Part shown: one piece after another, positions 1 to 9,310 of the stretch
Layout: every line of letters starts with the position of its first letter
How positions within the stretch are numbered: position 1 is the first letter of the stretch
NCBI GenBank assembly: GCA_020631735.1
Contig: CM036158.1
Coordinates: forward strand, 82,843,914-82,907,913
Direction of reading: 5' to 3'
From: Saccharum officinarum
Taxonomy: Eukaryota; Streptophyta; Magnoliopsida; Poales; Poaceae
Length of the DNA stretch: 64,000 nucleotides
Notes under the pieces: model-generated
What the model was told of the DNA's origin: nothing
The model's database searches: none
The model's input: the letters and a program-made list of their open reading frames with translations, nothing else
Made by a program: the position numbers and the translations under genes

Positions 1-179
1 GCTGTCCTAGATGCTAACTGCTGTCCTAAAAGCAGTCAAAAGATGCTGGACACAAAGATCATGTGCTGCAGTGTGCAGCAGCCCTACACCCACCAGCCAC
101 AGAGACTTATCCATCATCCAATACCATACTAAGGAGACTCGCTCACAGATAACAGAACCACTGACCCAACTGAAAGGTA

Positions 180-329
180 CTCCTTGCGTTCCAAATTGTA
201 AGTCGTTCTGTCTTTTCTAGATACATATAGCTTTGACTATGTATCTTGACATAATGTATATCTAGGTGTGCAGTACCTAGATATGTACATAGAAAAGCCA
301 GAACAACTTGCAGTTTGCAACGGAGGGAG
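180..329. mobile_element. Stowaway MITE (Tc1/Mariner type)
   Basis: The left end reads tccttgcgttccaaattgta and the right end is its inverted counterpart, finishing tttgcaacggagggag. A TA dinucleotide flanks both sides (178-179 and 330-331). The internal pair of sub-terminal inverted segments around ctagatacat is typical of grass Stowaway elements. It is about 150 bp long and non-coding. Confidence 0.85.
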
Positions 330-386
330 TAGTACCAAGCAGAAAAAATAATCACATATTCTTCAGCAAACAAAATACTATACTAT

Positions 387-551
387 GCGAAGGGCAGGCT
401 TGGTGCAGTTGGTGAGTGCTAGCTCGCCGAGTCACCAGGTCCTGGGTTCGAAGCCGTCTCTCTACAGAATTTCTGCGGGGGTAAGACTTTGTTTCGGTTA
501 TTCCCTTCCCCAGACCCCACTCGTGTGGGAGCCTCTGGCACTGGGTCTGCC
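387..551 (+). mobile_element. tRNA-derived SINE (Au-like) with perfect 20-bp target duplication
   Basis: An internal RNA polymerase III promoter is visible: A box tggtgcagttgg at 401-412 and B box ggttcgaagcc at 445-455, spaced as in a tRNA. The downstream body (cccttccccagaccccactc, then a gggtctgcc end) matches the grass Au-SINE style as I recall it. The same 20 bases, caaacaaaatactatactat, occur at 367-386 and 551-570. They form a perfect target-site duplication; its first base may belong to the element end. A perfect duplication implies a fairly recent insertion. Confidence 0.9.
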
Positions 552-570
552 AAACAAAATACTATACTAT

Positions 571-612
571 CACTCCCTCCGGTCAGAAGTTGACGCTTCA
601 GACATCATGGTA
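571..612. repeat. One end of a Stowaway-like MITE
   Basis: The sequence cactccctccggtcagaag followed by ttgacg resembles a Stowaway terminal inverted repeat. I do not see the matching other end, so it is probably a truncated copy next to the SINE. Confidence 0.4.
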
Positions 613-682
613 GAACAAATTGCAAGTCAGTTTGGTTGTCCAAAAGACCAAAATGTCTAATAAATCCAGCCAGAGATAGTAT

Positions 683-870
683 CATAGTTGTCAGAATCGC
701 AATCCTATGGTGCGATTTTACGACTTTATGATACTAGTTTATCAGGTTGATTCTATGATTCCATTAAGTAGAATCTGCGATTTTATGATTCTAGCGATTA
801 TGATCCTAAGATTTGCGATCCTACCATTGGAGTTTCGATCCTATTCCGGATCATGATCTTAACAACCTTG
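683..870. mobile_element. Non-autonomous hAT-like MITE with 8-bp target duplication
   Basis: The termini catagttgtcagaatcgc and (reverse complement of the right end) caaggttgttaagatcatg form an imperfect inverted repeat, about 15 of 23 positions matching. The flanks gatagtat at 675-682 and 871-878 are an exact 8-bp direct repeat, as expected for hAT. The interior repeats short gattttatgattc/gatcctaagatt modules in both orientations and would fold well. It is non-coding. Confidence 0.65.
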
Positions 871-1410
871 GATAGTATTCAAGAACAAAAACACGAAGCA
901 TTGATGTTCTAATTCTGTGTGATAAATGTTTTGTAGCCTTTGATCGATCTCATCCTTAAAGCAATCCAAGTCACTTCCAACTACCAACGTTACACTTCAA
1001 TTTGTTTCCTCATTGTTGGTTTTCAGAGATACCCCAGCTTCTGAAACCCCAATACAACTAAACCGCTCATAAACTCTTTAGTCTTTGCTCTTTGCTCATT
1101 TTTACTGGTTTCCTAGTTTATATTGCTTATAACAACACTTGTTGCAAAAGAACTAGCATACAAACGGAAAGCACGCCATCTTCCGCTTCAGGCAAGGAAG
1201 TGAGCTTCTCATTGAAAGGGGACATAAAAACGGAAGCCACGAAATCTAATCACAGCACACTAAATTTCAACATAAGATTCTGCACGAAAAAAAGACAGAA
1301 GTCGCATCTTTCAAACCAAGCATGCATTGCGGCAGTTCATCATACACAGTGACGAAGGAAACCGAAATATGTAACGAATAACGAAGGTTCGCGAAAGGTC
1401 TAGCTCTTAC

Positions 1411-1564
1411 CACCATCAGACACCTTGTCCGCCTTGCAAAGCGACGCCGGCAGCTTCCCGGCAGCGAGGCGCTCCCTCTCCTTGGGAACGACGCCCCTGG
1501 AGGTGGACGGCGACGACCTCTCCAGGTGCTTCTCGAGCGCGTCCTTGATGCGCTTCCGGTCCAT
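1411..1564 (-). CDS. CKB: Casein kinase 2 regulatory subunit beta, first coding exon
   Basis: On the minus strand the ATG is at 1564-1562. It opens a reading frame starting MDRKRIKDALEKHLER and continuing with SSPSTSRG. Plant CK2 beta subunits carry a DRKRINDALDKHLEKSSPSTSR-type block in their plant-specific N-terminal extension, so the family match is specific. The frame reaches a strong donor, gatggtg|gtaaga, after base 1411, giving 154 nt (51 codons plus one base). The kinase-binding core and zinc-binding region are not in the window; they must lie to the left or are missing. An in-frame TTG eight codons upstream could extend the ORF, but it is not a credible start. The product would regulate the CK2 alpha catalytic subunit in nucleus and cytoplasm. 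Family is confident; completeness of the gene is not. Confidence 0.75.
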
Positions 1565-1900
1565 CCCTGCGCCGCAGCCACCAAACAACCCCGATCCACG
1601 TAAGTTGCCGCTGGTTTCTCTCCCTCGATCCTTGCGCGACAGGTCGAGTTATCCGCTGCCGAGAGCTTCGCAGAACGGCGCTTGAGGGCTAGGGTTTGCG
1701 TTGGCTGCGCAGGCGGGGGAAACGAGATGGAGAGAGAAAGCGAGAGAAGGAGAGGGATTCGGAGAGGCGACGAGGCGCAGGGCGAGAAGGGGAGAGAGCG
1801 CCCGTGGGCTTGCCGCTTGCGTGAGGTGGGCGGCTGAAATTCGGACAGGTGCCGGGGGTTTCCCGCAAAAAAGGACACCCCATCTCCCCCAGATATTTTA
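1565..1900 (-). promoter_or_regulatory. GC-rich 5' UTR/promoter of the CK2 beta gene, with a telo-box
   Basis: This GC-rich segment lies just upstream of the CK2 beta ATG. It contains AAACCCTA on the minus strand (tagggttt at 1690-1697), the telo-box motif common in promoters and leaders of plant housekeeping genes. Long ORFs here on both strands are low-complexity Arg/Ser/Pro readings of GC-rich DNA. No clear TATA box is seen. Confidence 0.5.
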
Positions 1901-2029
1901 CTCCGAGTGCGCGTACCTCGGTGTCGGTCCTAGGCAGGGCCCAAATGACCGCTCCCTCTGAATAATTAATTTCTAGCTTAAATTAAATTTAGTTTCAAAA
2001 TATATGACACCAAATTAGCTCGTTAGGTA

Positions 2030-2433
2030 CTCCCTCCATAAAAAGAAATTATAATCCTGGTTTCAAATCTTGTCTAAAAAGAACGTAAATGTACATTTGA
2101 AATCAACTGTTCTAATAGGACCCACCTATTTAAAATACCACAACTATCATATTCTATTTATTCATGAGAAGAACATTCCGGAATGTAATCATTATTTTTT
2201 AGTTTCTAGAATGGTAAAGAGTCTGTTCACCCGGCTTATAATCCGTCTTTTTCAACTTGTTTTTTTCAGTCGGAATAATTTTTTTCTCTCACAACAAATC
2301 AGCCAACAGTGTTTTTCAGCCGGCTTATCAGCCCAGCCGAACGGAGCCAAAGTAGGAGTAAATGCGTAATTTGACACCTACACTAATCTTACCTCGAAAA
2401 GTGAGATTTATATTATTTCTGGGACGAAGGAAG
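2030..2433. mobile_element. Stowaway-like MITE carrying a nested MITE
   Basis: The left end ctccctccataaaaagaaat and right end ctgggacgaaggaag form a degraded Stowaway terminal inverted repeat. TA flanks both sides (2028-2029 and 2434-2435). The 404-bp length is explained by a second element inserted at about 2220-2348. Confidence 0.65.
2220..2348. mobile_element. Nested MITE of the ctgttc...cggctta family
   Basis: The left part (gtctgttcacccggcttata) and right part (cggcttatcagcccagccga, then acggagcc) are inverted copies. The middle, with ctctcacaacaaatcagcc, is typical of a very common grass MITE family. A related copy lies at 55315-55414. Target-site duplication is unclear, so superfamily (hAT or PIF) is left open. 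Confidence 0.65.
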
Positions 2434-2435
2434 TA

Positions 2436-2970
2436 TATTATAACCTGCATTATTTTTACAATATGTTCATTCCAAATCAAATGTTTTTACTTTTTTAATT
2501 CAATTAAATATAAAAAATACTTAAGACAATTCTAGAAGTTGATTGATTTATTCATGACTGATTACATATCACTGGGGAGAAACTAAAAACTTTTGAGCTG
2601 GCAGTAAGAAAAAAGCTAAACTCTCTGTGTGTTCCGATACATATCTATCTCTATTAATAGTAGAAAGAATATATTAATAGAGAACACGTTATATGTGTGA
2701 CATATAGGATGAGATGATATCTGGAGTTGATATCTAACTTTTATTATTGGAGTTACCCTAACATGTAGGCAAAAGCATATTTTCTCTCAATAGTTTAAAT
2801 TTATGACGGTGAAGAAGAAAACTATTTAGTACTAGTTCTATGACGTAATATAAGCATCAATTAAGAAATTACAGCTACAAAACCCTTTTAAATCACATTT
2901 ATTGTCTAATTATCTTTTTCTCCGCTCTATTATTTTGTCTTGGTATCTGTGATGTCCATTCCCACGATTT
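2436..2970. other. Intergenic, AT-rich, nothing recognised
   Basis: No ORF of note, no domain and no clear repeat boundary was found here. Confidence 0.6.
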
Positions 2971-3095
2971 TTATCTAGAGCCTATTTGGTATGGCTCCTC
3001 ATCTCTAGCTCCTTCAGAAAAGTCCTACCAAACATCTTGTATGAGAAGTTGTTTTCCGGTGCCTCAAGAGGAGCCCCTGCCAAACACTCCCTAGT
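2971..3095. mobile_element. PIF/Harbinger-like MITE remnant
   Basis: The left gagcctatttggtatggctc and right gcccctgccaaacactccct look like degraded inverted ends of the grass family with cctgtttggcatggctcc / gccaaacagg termini. Several central segments also pair (gctcctcatctctagctcc, gcctcaagaggagc). Boundaries are approximate. Confidence 0.4.
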
Positions 3096-3540
3096 TTCTT
3101 AACTTTTGTGCAGGACTTAGTTTCTTGATGAGACTAGGTTTCTTATAATTTTCATCGCCCTTCTTTTTTTAATATTATTGACATATCAGCAATATATATG
3201 TATATACCTATTGTTATGAAAAACAAATCCTAATCATAATAGCAGTGGGACTGTAGTGCCCTTAGACCGAACTATTAAATTCTGACACAAGAATTACCGA
3301 CCATACTCCAATTAATAAACAATCATTTACATACATCTCAAGCTGAATAAGGCCGGACTAAATGAGAATTTCATGAGAGTTTTATGGGCATTAAATAGAG
3401 TGACACATAAAAAAAAAACTTTGCACGTATCGAGGAGGGGAGAGACGGAAACGTTTCATGGGGTGAAATGACTGAGCGCAGTTTCCAAGTTGGAAACCGC
3501 ACGACACTTGTGTTGAGGGGAAAATTTTCATCTCCTTCCA
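3096..3540. other. Intergenic, AT-rich, nothing recognised
   Basis: There is TA-rich sequence including a tatatatgtatata run, and no coding signal. Confidence 0.6.
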
Positions 3541-3803
3541 TCCCATGCACCATCCCTGCCTCCAGCTTCCTCGCCAGCGCCATGCTGCTCCGCCCCGACG
3601 GCTCCCTGCTCGCGCGCCTATCCCTCGAGGAGCCCGCGGACGATGGGCGCCGCGTCGTGCCGCCGTACCACGGGTACGTGCCGTCCGGCGGGCCGTCATG
3701 GAGGCGGTGTTCGTCAACCTCGGGTAGGAGGAGGACTGCGTCATGCTCAAGAAGCTTTGGTTGGACGTGTGCGGCCGCGTCACGATGGCACGCCACGGGG
3801 CGG
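3541..3803 (+). pseudogene. GC-rich host gene fragment of unknown family, cut by retrotransposon A
   Basis: GC content rises sharply over the neighbours, as in a grass exon. A frame from the ATG at 3581 reads [19 protein letters not shown]. Protein-like reading then moves to another frame (MEAVFVNLG at about 3698), meets a TAG, and continues with [20 protein letters not shown] up to the A insertion at 3804. The jump and stop suggest a decayed gene or captured fragment. I do not recognise the family. LTR A begins immediately after it, so anything further right was displaced or lost. Confidence 0.4.
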
Positions 3804-5694
3804 TGTAAGGTCCAAATAGTCTAGAGGGGGGTGAATAGCCTAATTAAAACTTCTACAAGAATTACTTAACCACAAATTAGTACGAAAGGTGGCGAAGCAA
3901 AATGCACTAGCTCTAACTAATTAAGCAAGCCACCTACACAAATCTAGTACAAGGCTATCCACTAAACACAACAACAATTACAAGCTAGATACAAGAAGTA
4001 ATGCGAGAGAAGAGCTTCGAGTGATTATACCGCCGAGTAGAGATGAGAATTACCAATCAATCAATCAATCACACAAGAGAAATCCTCGGGAAGAGAACGA
4101 CACAAGAATTTATTCTGAGATTCACTTGCTTCCCGGCAAGCTACTCCCCGTTGTGGGGATACACCCACTTATCGGTTCGCGAGCTAATCGACTATCAAGA
4201 GTCGAGCCCTCGGTGGGCGCCGCATAACCGCACACAAGATGGGGATCCTTCAGCCATGAGCTCCACTAGAGTATCCAATTCGTGAACTCCCGCAGAGAAG
4301 GATCAAGAACCCCTTACAACACTTGGTGAGGGCTCCAACAATCTCCAATTGCGAGCTCAATCACCTTCGCTGCTCCAAGCCGTCTACCGCGTCGGAAAAC
4401 ACGGAAGAGTAATAAGAAATCCACAGCAACTCGAAGATCAAGTGCCTCTAGAATGCAACTCTTAAGTAATACACTTGAATCTCACTCAAGATGTGCAACC
4501 AAGCAAAGAGATGAGTGGATGGATTGTTCTCTAGCTCAAAAGATGTCTCAAGCTCTCAAAAATGTGCAAGAGATCCCCCAAACCTCGGCCATCTTCTATT
4601 TATAGCGAAGGGGTAAGCAACTAGCCGTTACCGGACGACACAGTGAAAAACGTGATGATCAGACGCACCGGTCAGGGTGACCGGACGCGTCCGGTCACTA
4701 TAGGACAAGCAGCAGCAGTGCGCGTCAGAAGGAGTCGTTGCCGTGACCGGACGCGCTTCAGCGTTTGACCGGACGCGCTGCACCCAGCGTCCGGTCAGAG
4801 TCCAGAGAGCTCCCACCGTGACTGGACGCGTCCGATGGCATGTGACCAGACGCGCCACGCGTCCGATCAGCTCTACGTCAAGCACGGTACCAAAGGGTGT
4901 TCGACCGGACGCGCTGGTTCCACGAGGGACCGGACGCGCCAGTCCGCAACCCCCTTGTGCGCGCGTCTGCCTGAGGTTTGAACTGACCGGACGCACCTGC
5001 CGCGTCCGGTCACTTCGACCACAGCGTCCGGTCACTGTTTTTCAGTGATAAACATTCTGGACTTTTGCCACCTTTTCTCGCCTTCGGCGCAATAGAAAAT
5101 AGGCGTTTCACTTTCCCAAAAAGCGCCGAATCCTGCCTCGCAAGCTCGGCGGGAGGGAGAGAGGAACCCAAACCCCTCTCTACCGCTCAAACTCCACCGC
5201 CTTTGCAAATGTGCTAACACCACCAAGCATACACTACCATGTGCATGTGTGTTAGCATTTTCACAATTATTTTTAAGGCGTTATGTTAGCTCTCTACTAG
5301 ATCCTAATGCATATGCTCAAGACATTGATCTAGTGGCACTTGATTCCCGAGCTAATCGTGATTGCCCCTCTTGATAGTCAGCTATGTATCCTAAACCCGG
5401 TCAATCACTTCTCTACTCATCTTAGACCGACAAAAGGAAAACCCTATGGTTATACCTTTGCCTTGCGCTCTTAGATCCTTCTCCTCTACTTGATCATCAA
5501 GTCTATCATTTTATGTGCATTCCTTCATGATCTTGCTCATCATTTCATGCACCAAATCATGTGGTCTTGTGGCCATCTCTCCATGCCATTTGCTCCTTCA
5601 TTACGTGTGTTGCTTATGCCTAATTCAAACCACTTGACACAATGGCATTAGCAACTTGGTGTCATTAATTACCAAAACTAAACTTGGGCTTTCA
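3804..5694 (-). mobile_element. Element A, 3' LTR (Copia, Sirevirus type)
   Basis: In element orientation (minus) the LTR runs from tgaaagcccaagtttagttt to a ggaccttaca end. On the plus strand it therefore starts tgtaaggtcc at 3804 and ends ggctttca at 5694, giving 1,891 bp. It has the TG...CA ends of an LTR and aligns along its length with the 3' LTR of element E (55422-57276). The base quintet to its left is ggcgg; the matching duplication is lost because A's 5' half is deleted. A polypurine tract abuts its right edge. Confidence 0.85.
4597..5046 (-). promoter_or_regulatory. Element A LTR promoter: TATA box plus palindromic repeat array
   Basis: TATAAATA is read on the minus strand at 4604-4597. 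Upstream of it in element orientation (4628-5046) are about ten degenerate copies of gaccggacgcg / cgcgtccggtc, several joined into palindromes such as gaccggacgcgtccggtc at 4679-4696. The array is far more GC-rich than the rest of the LTR. Sirevirus LTRs are known for palindromic repeats near the promoter; this reads as one family's version. Confidence 0.65.
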
Positions 5695-6811
5695 ATCTCC
5701 CCCTTTTTGGTAATTGATGACAACCACCACAATGATATGAAATGAAATCAATTTTCAATTTTGATAGTATTAGCTCCCCCTATATATGTGCTTCCATGAG
5801 TTTGGTTCAATTGTGCACATATGTATGGATTTGAATTTTGGGAGAGTTACTACTATCAAATTGATGCTAAGGTATATAGAATGAACCTTTGAAACGTGAT
5901 ACCAATCGAAGTTGCCTTTATATACCATCCTTAGCATCGATGTAGCTAGACACCACTTGTAATACATCACTTGTAAAAGATCACAAACACTAAAGTACCC
6001 CGTGAGATCAACATTATAAGCAAAGAGTGTCTAGAAACCACTTGTAAAGCTACTCTCAACAAATAATCATTCAAGTTCTATTTCTAGCATACACCATACA
6101 ATCATGAATATGAATTTAAGCTTTGCAATGCAACAATTCATCATGTTAATGCACATACAAATGCAACAAATAATTCATGAGCTTGCTCCCCCTACTTGTG
6201 TGCTCAATTTTAATTGATCCCTTTCCAATGTCATATCTTTGCTTTCTCTCCCCCTTACTATACATTTGTGACTTACTTCTCCCCCTTTGCAACTTAACTT
6301 TTTATCTTTATGACTTTTCTCTCCCCCTTTGTCAATAATCACCAAAAAAGGTGCCAATTTTAGTGAGAGTTCAGTCAATCAATATGAGGAAGTCCAAATT
6401 ATGGTTCAATCTAGATCACTTTCCTAGAATATGTAATTCAGTTTGATCCAAGAACAAGCTTCTTCACGCCTCATAAAGTATAAGGGTTATCTTGGCCATG
6501 TTAAATTACACATCATGAGCTCGTTTTCTAGATTCAACACTAGGTTTGCAAGCCCGCAAACATGTCATATGCTACCACTAGATCAAACAAACATAGAAGC
6601 AATAGTGGTACCATATATACATCAAAATCATTTGATTTTCATGAATGAGCCTATTTGTCATGCAAATATGTCTATATGTTCTAACCATGTCCTTAGCAAA
6701 GTATAAATAGTATGCCAAACAACTTTACATTGCATTGTCGAAGGGGAGGCATGCCATATAAGAATGTGGGGGTGCACTCATTTCAAGTTGGAGAAGTCAA
6801 GTATGTTCAAT
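5695..6811 (-). other. Element A 3' untranslated region with multiple polypurine tracts
   Basis: The PPT proper lies next to the LTR (5695-5710, minus-strand ccaaaaagggggagat). Further tracts with gggggag on the minus strand occur near 5771-5780, 6185-6193, 6247-6256, 6278-6288 and 6320-6330. Multiple PPT-like tracts are a known Sirevirus trait. Short ORFs here have no family signal. Confidence 0.65.
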
Positions 6812-7299
6812 TCATTCTTCAACTTGTAAAACCTTTTTCTCATCAAGTGGCTTTGTAAAGATATCGGCTAGTTGATCTTCGGTGCCAATGCCTTGTATAC
6901 AAATATCACCCTTTTGTTGATGGTCTCTTATGAAGTGATGCCTTATGTCAATGTGCTTGGTTCTTGAATGTTGAACCAGATTTTGAGTCATCTTGATAGC
7001 ACTTTCATTGTCACAAAACAATGGCACATTCTTTAATTTAATTCCAAAGTCATTCAAGGTTGCTTTCATCTAAAGCAATTGTGCACAACAACTACCGGTA
7101 CTTATGTATTCAGCCTCGGCGGTAGATAGTGCAATATTATTTTATTTCTTTGATGACCATGAAATAAGAGACCTTCCAAGCAATTGACAAGTGTCACTTG
7201 TGCTCATTCTATCAATCTTGCATCCACCATAGTCAGAGTCCGAATATCTAATCAACTCAAAATTATATCTCTTTGGAAACCATAATCCAACATCATGAG
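6812..7299 (-). pseudogene. Element A RNase H, C-terminal part (broken)
   Basis: Minus-strand reading gives the Copia RNase H end, including VPLFCDNESAIKM, the HSRTKHIDIRHHFIRDH block and the ADIFTKPLDEK tail. Stop codons interrupt it in the 7070-7150 stretch, and the reading frame is altered after DEKK near 6835. The gene resumes beyond element C at 22393; the two halves join at the 5-bp duplication atgag. Confidence 0.85.
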
Positions 7300-8799
7300 T
7301 GTAACACCCTAGGTGTTTATCACCAATTAGGCAGTGAGTTTGAGCTCAAACATGATAGATTAAGTGGAAATGACAATGTCAATGTCAACCTATGGAGATG
7401 AGCCTACCTTAAAGTGGATGCTGCATCATTGCTTTACATATAGGCCATTTTCAAAGATATATGTTTGGATGGTGTTATTGCCATATCTTCATGTGTCTCA
7501 CCTTGGTACCTATCTATATTGATCCCTGGAAAAGTTTCATAAAATTTGGAATCAAAAAGTCACATGAAATGATAAGTTAGATGCTTGTTTGGATTATAAC
7601 TAAAACCTGCCTTACATCCCATGGGAACTAGTGTTGTGCAACATACAAATGCAATATGTGCAACACATCTTGGACACATGTGGAACACCCTAGTGGAACA
7701 TGTGTAGCATGTATCTTGAAATGACTATAGCATTTCACTTGAGTTCTATGTTTCAAGGCATATGAGGCCTACACTTTTGTGCAACCTATGCATGGTGGGT
7801 ATGTTTGGCCTCTACAACACCTTAACCACACTTAGGACACTCTATGGAACAATGTTCATGTTGATCATTTTGCCTAAATGTGCTCCTAAGTGATGGTTGA
7901 CCATGTATGGACCCTAAAACCCTTTTGTTTGACCATTTCAAAAGTGTGACCTAGAAGCTTTGCATGACTGTGCACCCTTTAACAAAGTTGTAGCGAATTT
8001 TATAAGGAACAAACTTTGTTTAAGAGTCAAGTCATGGAAATGTAGGGAACATGCTCAAATAGGGACCCCAAGTCAGTTTTGACCTGCTGTTTGGCACTTA
8101 GCCAATTTGGCTAAGTCTGGACTGTACAACAGTTTCAAGTAGCTTACTTTGGAGCACTCTACCTCCCAAACTAGGCAGAACCAGCTCTAGCTCATATTGG
8201 CAATATTGTAGTGCTCACATAGCTCTATGATTTTGTCAACAACACTATGACCTAATTCCCACTAGTACAAGAGCTACAGAGCCTCAAAGATCGTGTTTCA
8301 GTTGGGTTCCTACTGAAACTGAAATTTCAGTTTCGTGTGCTCGACTTTGGAGCTCTGTATATTGTGATCTAAGCTGAACCAGCTCAAGGTCCTTTAATAA
8401 AAGTTGTAGATTGAGTTGTGTACAACAAACTTTGCTTTTAGAGCATGCCATTTTTCAGCTTGAAAATAAGTCAAACAATGGGCCAAAGTTTGAATCTAAA
8501 GCTGTTTTCAGACTTAGAATATTTAAGTCCGAGATTGTAACAACTCGATTGGCATTCCACGTTCTCCAAATTGGTTGAGCAACTCAAGTTGGTCCAAATG
8601 TAAAAGTTGGAGCTTATATGATAAGAAAGAGCATGCAAAAAGTTGGGTTTAGTTTGATCGAGTTTTGACCTCCAAAGGCGAGTTTCCGTGACCTTTGTCA
8701 ATATGTTGACATTGCCATCTTGGGGTTTGATTAGACACTAATCTGTTGCTCTAATGGCGTGGCACCCTAAATAAGAAATGTAGAGCATTATGCGGGCTG

Positions 8800-9310
8800 C
8801 AACTTTGCTTTTGGGTCCATGTCCAAATTCGGCCTGCAACCGGTCTAAAATCGTGTCCCATGCTGATCGCTTCGCTGCCCGCCACGTGCTCGGTAAAATG
8901 CCTCTATGGGCGGCACGTGTCCGTGAGCGTGGCAGCCATGCGAGAGGTTGCCCCACTCCATTGACGCGTGCGCCAGCCTCCTGCCGTACCTCAGAGCCCT
9001 CCAAAGCGGACGCCCGAGCTTCTCACTCCCCTCTCTCCCTCGTTCGCCCTCGCCTCCCTGCTCTCGATAGAGCACGTCGCCACCGGTGTTGCCTGCTGCC
9101 GCAGCCGGCCTCCTGCAGCCTCTGTCGGCCGAGCCCAGGGCCGGGCGTGGCTCTGGCTGGCCACGGCTGGCCCGGCCGCACCACCAGCCGGCCTCCCCCT
9201 CGCCTCCCCGGCTGGCCGAAGCCCCTCGCCGGTCGACCGAGCCGGCCCCGAACCTCCTCTGCTCTCCTCCAACTGAACTGGAGGAAGAAGAAGACCGGGT
9301 GGGAGTATGA
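8800..9310 (+). promoter_or_regulatory. CpG-rich block in the element C LTR (copy at about 18531-19041)
   Basis: An abrupt GC-rich island lies in otherwise AT-rich LTR, rich in ccggcc and gccggcctcc-like words. It starts about 1.5 kb into the LTR. A similar GC block downstream of a TATA-like site occurs in the unrelated-looking solo LTR F, so this may be the promoter-proximal leader. I see no certain TATA box; ctaaataag near 8768 is the nearest candidate. Confidence 0.4.

Larger units (their letters stand above)
1..1410 (-). other. Presumed intron 1 of the CK2 beta gene (left part outside window)
   Basis: This stretch lies downstream (minus strand) of the splice donor at 1410-1409. I find none of the conserved later CK2 beta exons in it, so it is probably a long first intron that continues left of the window. 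It holds a Stowaway MITE, a SINE and a hAT-like MITE, all listed separately. The rest (about 880-1400) is AT-rich with no recognisable coding or repeat signal. The alternative is that exon 1 is an isolated captured fragment. Confidence 0.45.

Noticed and set aside
387..551. A functional tRNA gene
   Set aside because: A and B boxes are present but the sequence cannot form the acceptor and anticodon stems, and it is flanked by a 20-bp target duplication. It is a SINE.
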